Below the pieces are notes generated by a model that ran no database searches, was not told the DNA's origin, and saw only the letters and a program-made list of their open reading frames with translations. Positions 29,901-41,900 of a DNA stretch of 64,000 nt are shown here, one piece after another. The translations under genes were made by a program, and so were the position numbers. The DNA comes from Symbiodinium natans (taxonomy: Eukaryota > Sar > Dinophyceae > Suessiales > Symbiodiniaceae), in NCBI GenBank assembly GCA_905221605.1, contig CAJNDS010000121.1:75001-139000 (forward strand). Reading direction: 5' to 3'. The first letter of the stretch is position 1; every line of letters begins with the position of its first letter.

Positions 29901-32900
29901 GTTTAGGGTTTAGGGTTTAGGGTTTAGGGTTTAGGGTTTAGGGTTTAGGGTTTAGGGTTTAGGGTTTCAAGTGTTTAGGGTTACAAGTGCAGACATAACC
30001 CCAATTGCGACTAGAAAATACAAGCCCCCTTAGTCCCGTAAGTAGGTTAGGAGTGGACTTCGAATTGGGGTTAGAAGCACCCATGAACCTCCAAGTAGGG
30101 GAAGTACAGGAGTTTGAAGACAGGACAGCTTGCCTGCCACCTTAGACGGCGAGGGGTGAGATGCAACAGAAAGAAATGCAATCTACAATCAGGCCTTGAC
30201 AGGAAATCACAGAAGCACGATGCAATCGATGACCCTCTCCAAACAAGACTGTTCCGCTGCACGCGTGGCCTGCGCCATGGAGGTCAAAGGGCTTAAGTGC
30301 CCCCCCCCCCCCCCCCAGAGTTTAAGGCTTAGAGCCCAGGACTTACGGTTGAGGGTTTGGACTTCTAGGGCACAGGCTTCAGGATCTTACTGTGCAGCGG
30401 TACAAAAGGTCATGCTCATATGGCGCCACCACCAGGGATCCAGTGAGCCCCCCCCTGCGAGAAGCAGGCCACCACCCAAGTTCTAGCTCTTAAGGTTTAG
30501 GGCCATGCCCTCGAAGTCCACCTTCTTATGTCGACGCATACAATAGACATCGGCCTGAAAATACCTGAAAGAATGATCAACCGGTACGCTGGTGGTGCCA
30601 CAAGAAGTCTTCAACCCAACTATCTAACCCTAAACCCCAAACCTGAAACCCCATGTTCCCAAATAAGGGCTTAATCATCTCAAATAAGCCTTATTTTTGC
30701 CCTGATAGGAGAATATGGGCCCCCTTCCATGCCCTCCGTTCCCGATGAAGCAACCCTCAACCCCAAACCCTGAACCCTAAACCCTAAACCCTAAACCCTA
30801 ACCCCTAAACCCTAAACCCTAAACCCTAAACCCTAAACCCTAAACCCTAAACCCTAGACCCAACAACGCTCCTTCGTCTTCTTGATCATCATCTTCTGGG
30901 CCATCCAGATCTTCTCCATGGGAATCTCCATCCCGAGGTCACCTTGCTGTTGCAAGCCAGGCTTTAGGGTTTAGGGTTTAGGGCTTAGGGTTTAGGGCTT
31001 CGGGTTCAGGGTTTAGGGCTTAGGGCTTAGGGTTTAGGGTTTAGGGTTCAGGGTTTAGGGTTTAGGGTTTAGGGTTTAGGGCTTAGAGGCTAAGGATTTA
31101 GGGCTTAGGGTGCAGGGGTGCAGGGGTTTCGGGTTCAGGGGTTTGGGATTTAGGGCTTCGGGTTTAGGGTTCAGGGGTTTTGGGGGTTTCGGGTATAGGG
31201 TGTAGGACTTTGAGGCGCCATCGGGTTCGAAGGAGATAGGGCGAGCGGCCGCGGGCCACCATGATTCCGTCCGCCTGGGTGGCCGAGCGGTCGGGCTACG
31301 CGGGTTTTGGGGTGCAGGGCTCAGGGCCATGGGCCTAGGGTTTAGGGTTTAGGGTTTAGGGTGCAGGGCTCAGGGTCCAGGGTTGGGGCCCAACCCTCGC
31401 CCCTGAAGTGTTGCAGGTTCTCAACCCAAACCGCCAGCCTGGGCCTCTGCAGCACACACGCTCGTGCCGTTGAAACCCTGAACCCTAAACCCTAAACCCC
31501 AAAACCCTAAACCCTAAACCCCAAACCCTAAACCCTAAACCCTAGACCCTGAGCCTCCTTCAAGATGGCGTCGAAGTTGCGCAGGCCCTCGACCTGGCGA
31601 GAGCCAGAGGGCCGGGAAGGTCCCGTAACAGAAATCTGCCAGTAGATCCTTTAGGGTTTTAGTTTTTGGGGTTCAGGGTTAGGGTTTAGGATTTAGGGTT
31701 TCGGGTTTAGGGTTTAGGGTTTAGGGTCGAGGGTTTAGGGTTTAGGGTTTAGGGTTTAGAACCTCATGTAGGAGTTCATTGCCAACATGATCACGAGACC
31801 GAAAAACCCACCGCTTGCGGTGCTGGCAAGCCGCTTGTTTGCGAGTGAGGACAATGGGTGCAGTCCAAAGGTTAGGGGGAGATGCAGATTTCTACACTCG
31901 AAGGCCCGAAGCCCTAAACCCTAAACCCCAATCCCTACACCCTAAACCCTAAACCCTACACCCTAAACCCTAAACCCTAAACCCTAAACCCTAAACCTTA
32001 AACCCTAAACCCTAAACCCGTAGCCTTCGGGATACCCCGGAAATCTGAGCACCATTTGAAGCAGGCAGGCGGCATTCTCGATCTTGGCGATGATCTCCAT
32101 GCCATCTCCGCAGTGCTTCCTTTGCCCATGACAGAATCGGGGGGAAAGAGAAAGAGGAAGAGGAAGAGAAAGAGAAAGAGAAAGAGAAAGAGAGAGAGAG
32201 AGAGAGGGAGATAGACAGATAAATGTATACACATATACACTTCTCCTATTGTACTACTTATTTTCCCGGGATATTTGGGGGTTTACGACAATAGGGGGCC
32301 CCCTATACAGATCTCCAGTAAGATTCCTTTGTACTACAAACCCCAATAAGGTACCCCTGATTTCGGAAACCCCCCAATTCACACAGGTCTACCGTGACGG
32401 TGGCTCTTCTTCGCACCAGGTTAACGTGGTGGGCACATGGGGCTTACTGTTCTTTAGGGTTTAGGGTTTAGGGTTTAGGGTTTAGGGTTTAGGGTTTAGG
32501 GTTTAGGGTTTAGGGTTTAGGGTTTAGGGTTTAGGGTTTAGGGTTCAGGGTTTAGGGTTTAGGGTTTTGGGTTTTGGGTTTAACAGTCTGCAGGGCTGAA
32601 GAGTACAACGCTCTGCATCTTACTTCCCTAGACTTGCACATCTCCCTTATACTAGCAGTCCTTCATAGGGATTATCGTACACCCTAGATTGTAATCCCCA
32701 CTGAGGACTGCTAGTATAAGGGGAACATGCCAAGCCTAAACCCTAAACCCAAAACCCTCTCTCTGGGAGGCCTGCACTCGACGATGTCCTCCGGCGACTG
32801 AACAAAACTGAGCGCGATGTAGTTCGCCTGCACACAAGATTTAGGGTTTAGGGTTCAGGGTTCAGGGTTCAGGGTTCAGGGTTCAGGGTTTAGGGTTTAG

Positions 32901-35900
32901 GGTTTAGGGTTTAGGGTTTAGGGTTTAGGGTTTAGGGTTTGGGGTTTAGGGTTTAGGGTTTAGGGTTCTGGATGACCTAAACCATGAATCCCTCAAACTA
33001 GGCTGCTGGAGACCCGCAGCCTGCTTTTGATACCTTCAACTACAAGGCCTACTTGGAGGTTCATGGAACTTACTAACCAATTATAACTGTACTTATAACC
33101 CTACATATAAGTGGGATAACCCCTATAAGGCCCTTTAGGGGTATGATAAGTAGGGTTATAAGTACAGTTATATTTGGCTAGAAAGTACCATGAACCTTCA
33201 ACTACAAGGCCTACTTGGAGGTTCGTGGGTACTTATACGTAACCCCAACTATAGCTGTGACTGTACTTCTAAGCCCTCTAAGTCCCCTAAGTAGGGTATA
33301 GTTAGGCTTAGAATTGGGGTTGGAAGTACCCATGAACCTCCAAGTAAACTAAGATTGAGACCCGTAAGTTTGGGTCAAAGCCTCCCAAAGCTCTTCGCGC
33401 AGCACTGGCTGGGGTGGAAGAGTGATGCTGTCTTCCTAAACCCTAAACCCTAAACCCTAAACCCTAAACCCTAAACCCTAAACGTAAACCCTGCACCGCA
33501 TGTAGGCCCCCTCTGGCTTTAGGTTTTTAACGCACCAGCTGCACTCTCCGGGTTCGGGTTTACGGGATTCGGCCCGGCCGAATACTTAGTAGTCGTATTT
33601 TGTCCGACCCCTATGTGGGGGTTTACGGAAATAGGGGACCCAAATATAGACCCACAAATGGCAGGATCCCCGTCTAGTAAGACTCCGATTTTCGGAAACA
33701 CCTATGCCAGGTTTGTGCAAGCTGTGTTCGCTTGCTCGGTTAGCGAAATTATACCCACCAATCCCCTCCACCCCCCTCCTAAACCTTAAACCCTAACCCT
33801 AACCCTTTCTAATCGAAGGGACCCCTCGGTCACGGAATTTACTGGCAGGAATGTCTCCACTTCCGGATTTGGGGAGTTTGGAACCCCTTACAGGAAGGCC
33901 CCTCCTTTCGGGGCCCTATACGGCCTCTTGCAGGGGACCTACCCCCCGGCCCTCCCCTTTCACAACCGCGAATGTCCCGCCTTGTGGGGCACTGCCCACT
34001 GCACCTCGGCTGTTGCGGTTTGGGCTCAGGGTTTAGGGTTCAGGGTTCAGGGTCTAGGGTCTAGGGTTTCGGGTTTAGGGTTTAGGGTTTAGGGTTTGGG
34101 GTTCAGGGTCCCTCTCGGCCTTACACATGCCCAGACAGCTTTCGCGACAAGGGGGCGATGTCGTGAATCTCGCGCTCGTCCACCACGGGAAGGTTGATCT
34201 TGACCTGAGAAGGGGCGTAGCCGAAGACGAGAGCTTTACTCCAAAGCCTAAAGTCCCTAAAGTCCCTAAAGTCCCTAAAGTCCCTAAAGTCCCTAAAGTC
34301 CCTAAAGTCCCTAAAGTCCCTAAAGTCCCCAAAGCCCCCTAAACCCCCCTAAACCCCCCCAAACCCCCCTAAACCCCCCTAAACCCCCCTAAACCCCCCT
34401 AAACCCCCCTAAGCCCCCCCAAAAACCCCCCTAAACCCCCCTAAACCCCCGTAAACCCCCGTAAACCCTGAACCTTGGGGTGTCCCCAGAGTTTGGGGCG
34501 CGCGGGCTAAGGACTTGGCCTTGCACACCTGTGCGACTGTGGGGTCATCAATGGTGCGGTCTTCGGGGAGGTTGCAAGCCCCAAAACCCCTATACATTTT
34601 AGACTCTTAACTTAACCGTTGTAGATAAGCCCCATAAAAAGCGTCACGGTGAAAGCCTCACGAACCCTAGGAGCCCTATAAGCACTACAAACCTCTCTCA
34701 ACCTGACACGCCCTGTAATCCCAAACCCTGAACCCTAAATCCTAAAACCCTAAACCCTAAACCCCAAACCCCAAACCCTAAACCCTATCTCCGGGCCCCG
34801 GAACCCCCGGCACGTTCACGTTCTTCTTCTCACCGAGGCGTCCATCATTGAGCACCTCTTGGGAGCCCAGGAATCATATTGTGAGAGGGTTCAGGGTTTG
34901 GGGTTTAGGGTTTGGGGTTTGGAGTTTAGGGTTTCGGGTTTCGGGTTTAGGGTTTCGGGTTTAGGGTTTAGGGTTTAGGGTTGGAGGGGCACCCTTTTTG
35001 GGGTTGGTTTCTCTACAAGGGAACCTTGAACCAAAAAAAGAGAACAGGGCACCACTGGGCTGCCATGACCTTGCGCACAGGGTCTTCGGATTTTTGCGGT
35101 GGCTTTCGGGGGCCTAGCCTGCCTTTTTCCCCAAACACTGCTTGCACTGTCTAGGCCTCTAACGGAAGTGATATGAAGCAGGATTGATATTTCTTGTAGC
35201 CCCAAAAAAGCAACCGAATATATACACTCACAAATATTACAAAGGAACCTTATGCACACTCACCAAAAACAGAAATATACACCCTGCTTCATATAAAGTA
35301 CGCTCTTGCCTAAGTACCATGCGCATTTCATGGCCTGCCGCGAAGAGGCCGAAACATCGCAAGATTGGGTTTGAGGTTTGGGGTTTGGGGTTTGGGGTTT
35401 GGGGTTTAGGGTTGAGGGTTTAGGGTTTGAGGTTTGGGGTTTGGGGTTTGGGGTTTAGGGTTTAGGGTTTAGGGTTTGGGGCTTAGGGTTTAGGGTTTAG
35501 GGTTTAGGGTTTAGGGTTTAGGGTTTAGGGTTTAGGGTTTAGGGTTTAGGGTTTAGGGTTTAGGGTTTAGGGTTTAGGGTTTAGGGTTTAGGGTTTAGGG
35601 TTTAGGGTTTAGGGTTTAGGGTTTAGGGTTTAGGGTTTAGGGTTTAGGGTTTAGGGCTAACAACGTCGGGACCTTGGTGTCCACGTAGTCCGGTCCGCAC
35701 TTCACCACCTCGAAACATGCGGAGCGCCTTTAGGGTTTAGGGTTCAGGGTTTAGGGTTTAGGGTTCAGGGTTTGGGGTTTACGGATTGGGGTCTCGGGTT
35801 TAGGGCTTGGGGTTTAGGTTTTTTTGCTGGGGCGAGAGGGCTTAGGGTTTAGGGTTTAGGGCTTAGGGTTTAGGGCTTCGGGTTTAGGGTTTAGTGTTTT

Positions 35901-38900
35901 GAAGAGTGAGACCTTCCACTTCCAGGGCCAGCCACATAACCCTGAGCCCCCGGAACCGGCCTCCAGTATCACTGTTCCTGGTCTTGGGCGCAGGGTTCAG
36001 GGTTTTGGGTCTAGGGCTTTCGCGTTTTAGGGCTTTTGGGCTTTTGGGCTTTTGGGCTCTTGGGCTTTTGGGCTCTTGGGCTCTTGGGCTCTTGGGCTTT
36101 TGGGCTTTTGGGCTCTTGGGCTCTTGGGCTTTTGGGCTTTTGGGCTTTAGAGCTCTGGCGGGTTGAGGGGGCTCAAGCTTCGGGTTCCGGGCTTAGGGGG
36201 TTGCGGGTTGCGGGTTTTAGGAGGTTGCGGGCTTTGTCGCCGCTCTTTGGGCTTCTGGGCTCACGAAAGGCGTAACAGCTTCTTTGCTTTGGAGGTCCCC
36301 GTCCGGTCTGAGGTTCAAAAAGGCATCATACAAGGGCCTTAATACTTAGAATGAGCTTTTGGGGGGTTAGTTCTAGCATAATTTCTAGGGGCCGTAATGG
36401 AATGCTACTAGAAATTCTTCCGCCCCCTATATTACGAGCGGATAACAGGAGATGTCTGCACCTGGTGTACATGTCCGCAAGAGGCCCTGATGGATGCATC
36501 CTGAACCCTAAAACGCCCCAGACACTACACCCGAGATCCTACACCCTAAACCCTAAACCCTACATCCTAAACCCTGAACCGCGACTCCCTGAACTCTCAG
36601 GTTTAGGGTTTAGGGTTTAGGGTTTAGGGTTTAGGGCTTAGGGTTTAGGGTTTAGGGCTTCTAGGGTCTAGAGATTCGTCCGTGCAATCCCGCGTCCATC
36701 TTGCATCAGGATCGTCTGCCCCGGCTTCACATCCTGGCTTTCGCACTTCATTGGATTCCCAGGCTCTCCACTGGGATTTAGGGTTTAGGGTTTAGGGTTT
36801 AGGGTTTAGGGTTTAGGGTTTAGGGTTTAGGGTCAGCCTAGGCATTCAGAAGATTTCTTTACCCAGACGACGGAGGCCCAGACCCAGACATAAGGCCTCA
36901 CTGAGACCCAAATGTGGAGGAACCCTCCAAGTACACCGGTGTACTTGGAGGTTCATGGTACTTATAGCCCAGTTATAGCTGTACTTCAAACCCACTTAGA
37001 AGCCCCTTAAGTGCCTTAAGATGGTTATAACTTTTCTTGATAAGTACCATGGACCTGCAAGTATCAGCCAGCTGCGCGGGTGGCAGGGAACCATGGAGGA
37101 TCCGGAGTTTTTGTGGTCATCTCCACCGAAAGTGTGGGGACAACGTGTGCAAGCTTGTTGTTTGGGAAGTCATTGTTCCTACAATGCCCATGTGTCACGG
37201 TACACGAGCCCTGGAATGACTCACTGACTGACTGGCCGACTGACTGACTGACTGACTAAGGCTTGTGTGTGGTTAGGAGCTTAGGGTGTTCTCGGGATCC
37301 CAAAAACTGCATTAGGGCTTCGGGTTGAGTCTTGGGCAGAGGGTCTGCGGCTTAGAGTTTAGGTGACAGCTTCTAAGTGGATCGTTGCTGCCACTGGTAG
37401 CCCCGATCCTAAACAAAAGCGAGGATGGGCGCGCAGCGCCGTTTTTCTCCCCATCACATGAAAACAGCTCTTGTGCCTGGAAGTCCATCGGCCGGCGATG
37501 ATTCTCGCTGTGCGACCTTCACGTTTACATTGGTCAAAAATCGGGGTTTCTCCCGACGACCTTCGCGAGAACATCAAAAGGTAGCCGGATTCCTTCCTTT
37601 TGTGCTCGCCACCATTCGTGGCACTTCATTGGCTTGGTCAGTGGATCCGCTACCTGGCACGTGGTCGGTATCCACTGCATTGAAATTCGCTCAGCATCCC
37701 TACGAAAATCCTGTCGGATGGCAGCAAGATCTACAGCCAATCTTCGATCGGCAGGGACCCGTGGGACTCCAGCTCGGTGTAGGTGGTCATGAAGGCTCCT
37801 GCAGTCCGTCATGCAGAGGATTGGCCACCAGCTCCGGGCGTCATTCAGGCGAACCAACTTCCCTGCCAACAGCGTCGCCATCATTGCACGAAGATATTGT
37901 CCACACTCCATGCCCTCGGCGCACGCCATCGTCTCCGCCCCGAAGGTGCTCCGACATACACGCTGGCATGTCTGACTGCGCCACTCCAACAAGCTCGCCT
38001 TTGTCGTTTTGTCCCCGACCTCGTCCAGGTTGCCGAACATGACGACATGACCAAGCTGAGAGGCTATCCGGGAGCTCGTGCGCTTGGCCCTTCTAGGACC
38101 TGGCGGTCCTTCCTTCATCGTTCTTTGTTCTATTTCCTCCTTGGTCAACTCGAAGCCTGGTTCAGCATCTTCTTCATCAGCATTGGCCCACGCTGCGTCG
38201 TGGAAGTCGAGGAAGATGCCCTTGTTGAGGGGTATAGGTCGAAGTCGTACTCCTTCTCCGCGGTGTTCACTTGCCTTCTTCGCCAAGGCGTTTGTGAACC
38301 TCAGGTCTCCAATGGTCGGTTGTCGCTGGCGTTGTTGCGCTAATGCTACGCCACATTGCAGGTCCGGCCTCGTTTGACCAGACAGCCACGAAAGGGCCCC
38401 GACCAATGACCTGTTGTCGATGGCCTGCTCCTCCGATGCTTCCTCCTCGTTCATGGCCTTGGGGTCGACGTCCAGGGTGAAGAGGCGCCCGTCGACGAAA
38501 GCCTCCTGGCTCACCACAATCTCCCCTTCCTTGACCTCCACATGGGACCCGATGTAGTCGAAGCTGTTCATCTCCCAGTCCTCCACCGGAAACAGTTTTG
38601 ACAGCTCTGTTCGCACCGCCGCATTGATGGTCCCATTGGCGATGACGAGGAGGTCGTCGACGTGGACGGCCACGTAGGCGATTGGTTTCGTGCCTTCTCC
38701 GGCTTGTAGCATGAACACGCATGGGTCGAGAGGGCACGCCGTCATCTTGTACTCCTGGCCCTCTATCAAGAAAACGTGTCCAAGCATCACCCCTGTCAGA
38801 CGATCGAACCATAGCCGTGGACTTTCAGTGAGGCCAAACACCCCCTTCTTCACCTTCAGGAGTTGGTCTGGCCGCAGACCGCGCACACCACCTCGTGGCT

Positions 38901-41900
38901 GTCGCATGTATAGCTCCCTTTCGATGTAGACGCCGTTGAGAAAAGCAGCAGCCACATCGCCCGCGGCAGCTTCCCAATGGAGCGAGGCACATATCTGCAG
39001 GAGCAAGATGAGGGAGGACCGTGCCACAGTTGGAGAGTCTGAGATGATGGCCCCCGAGGAAAGATCGGGGTCTTCATGGCCACCAATCACGAGCCGCGCC
39101 TTCGCTTTCCATGGCGTGTCTGGTCTGACACGGCGGTGGGCGAGGTTCTTATCGCGGTAGGCCCACCGCGAATTGAGGATCCGCCGGCGGTCCACAACCT
39201 CCTCCACCCGACGGCTTTCTGCGGGGCTCAAGACTTCCAACGCATCGTGTTGCATATGTTCGCCCCACTGTTTGTCTTCTGCCTTTCTAAAGTCCTCTCT
39301 CACCTCCTCCGGGATCAGGTTCCACGGCAGCTCTTTTTCCAACTGCTTGGCACGAGACCTCTCTGTGCGGGCCTTCTTCAGCATGAGCGCTTCATGGAGG
39401 CGTCCTTCATCGCCTGGTTGCGGTGGCTCCTTCCTCCGATATCTCTTCTTGACAGTGCTCGCCAGTGGTTCGCCCTCTCGGCGTATCCCCTTCTCTTCCA
39501 CCTCCACGTCCTCATTTTCCATCTCTATTCCCTCTTCTTCTATGGCATCATCGCGTTCATGCTGCTCGTCTTCTTCCCCCGGCTCATCCTCCATGAAGAC
39601 GTTCTCATCGTCGTAGTCGGCGTTCAGTAGGCGTTCCATGTCGTCCCGGGAGGCCCGGAGTGAGAAGATTTGGCCCAACTCTTGGTTGGTGGCAGGCCTA
39701 ACATGTTCCGGGGCGCACAACAAACATCGTCCGGCGCGGGACACCCAGAAGTTGTTCGCCTCCTTGCCAATGATGGTCGCCGGTCCCCGCCACCAGCCAC
39801 GCTTGCTGTTCTTTGCCTTCCTGAAGAAGAACACCTGCTCGCCGACGTGTGGTTCCCGTGCTCGTACCCGCGCTCGTCCTTGTAGGGCTCGTCGTACACG
39901 GTCATCTGTTTGCACAGAATGGAAGGCGGCTCGGGCTGCCGTTCTGATTGCCACTTCACGTCCATGTTTTGTGTCGAACACCACCTCTTCGCCCTCCGGG
40001 AGTTGCGCCATTGGTCCATCAATCAGGTCCTCTGGGAGGTTTGGAGTTTGGCCGAACACGTGCTGAGCGGGCGAATACCCGCTCACCTTCCGCAGGTTGT
40101 TCTTTGCGTGGCTCACTGCACTCACCGCCATCACCATGTCAGTCTTCATCACGTTCTTATCTTCCGCAACCTTGGCGAAAATGGCCTTCCACACCCCTCC
40201 ATTCCGTTCCGTAAAACCGGCTTGCCAGTGTGCCTGCCCAGCGCAGCTGCGTATGGCCATCCCTGTCCAGTCACTTATCTTCGCGAAGGCCTTCTGCAAC
40301 CCGTTCTCCAGGTCGACGGCGATTGTGCCGGGCGCGCCAAAGATGTTCACCCAATTCTGACAGAAGGCTTGTTCCAGCGTGGCGGTGTCCTTGCGGGCCA
40401 CGGGGATGACGAGGTGGTACGAGGATGAGAAATCCACGATAGACAGCAACTCATGCTTGAGGCCATTCACGTCGTGCACGTAGATCAGGTCGGCTCCCAC
40501 CACTTCGTTGAACTGCAGGACGTTCCCGATGGCCGCGGGCTTAGCGATCGACGGTGCTTGGGTTCTCACACACGTCTCACACACCAACCCCCGCGCAGCC
40601 TTCAGTACTTCCTGTGTGGCACCCGCCAATCTGAGATGCCGCACGAAGTCCGCCGTGGATGGGTGGCCAAGGTTTTGGTGGGCCCTCTTGAGGGCGGCCA
40701 CGACGTGGGGCGGGGTCCCCTTGGGCAGCGTGATGCCCTCGGCACCTGCCTTGGTCGCATCCTCCTCCTGCACTTCCCCGACGAAGACCTGGTGGGGTTC
40801 TCTGTTGCGGCTCTGCACACGTATGGTGGGATTGCCTCCCGCTTCTGTGTCCTCGACCACGGTGTACTCGATTGGTGACCATCTCCCACAAAGGCCTTTC
40901 CAGGCCTCGCATTTCCCCGGCTCATCGTTCTCGAAGACCACTGCCCCTCCATTCGCCAGTTGCCTTTGGGCCAGGTGTATCATCTCGCTTCCATGTTTGT
41001 CGTTGCTCTCGTCATCAACATGTATCCACAGCTGCCCCGTAGTCTCAAGGTAACCGCGCTCGGTCATCATGGCCACGTCAGTCCACATGATGGGTTCATT
41101 GATGCGGACTCCGTCGTTCAGCACCTCCGCTGCATAGCACGTGGCGGTCACCCCCCCGATCTCCTGCATGGCCATCGGTGGGCAATCTGGTTCCACCTGA
41201 CAGATCTCTTTGGCATAGCCGCGACACGCATTCGTGACCGTCGCGAAGAGGACGCTCAACTCGGCTGCCCGCCTCCACATTCCTTTCCTCATGCTCCTCC
41301 GTGGCATTCTCCTTGGCCCAAATGTCTCTGCGTCCAGTGCTCTTGTCCGTGATGGCGTCGTCGGAAGGGGAAAACCCATCTGCATCAGGGCCTTCCTTTC
41401 GGAGGGCGTCGCCTGGTAGGCATTCCGGGTTGTATATCCCACCAGACACCACCGCGTACCTTCCCATTCCTCGACAGCATGCTGGGCCTTGGGATCGATC
41501 GCGATGGCCTTCTGGTAGTTGGTGACGTACTTGCCTTCTACTCGATGGCCTCCCTTTCCATCTCGCCATACTCCTCCGCCGGGACTTTGGACCCACACTT
41601 TCCCGCCAACATAGGCACCAGTAGCCACGGAGTAGTTCTTTGTGTGCGGCAGGTTGTTGTTGTCGGTATGCACGTTGACGGGGACATCTCGGAGGATGGT
41701 TATGGCGTTCCATTGGCCCTTCTCCTTGAGATCGTCCTCGACTTGCACACCGAGGAACTCGTTGAGGTACTTCATCAAGTAGGGATACCTAAACGTCCGC
41801 CTGCATATTCCACCGAATTTGCCGTAGACGTAGTACCCGAACACGTGTCGATTCTTTGCATCCTCCCCCGCATGCATTTTCCGTGGCCTCTCTTTCCGGG

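Noticed and set aside
34075-34342. Proteins made of Gly-Thr-Leu or Lys-Val-Pro repeats
   Set aside because: They are readings of the 9-bp CCCTAAAGT array in different frames; the same holds for Gly/Phe, Pro/Lys and Leu/Gly-rich frames at 270-647, 11049-11354, 35906-36275 and 55523-55786.
38267-38812. Separate 181-codon minus-strand gene
   Set aside because: It is the RT region read in a shifted frame; the conserved RT motifs are in the long frame.
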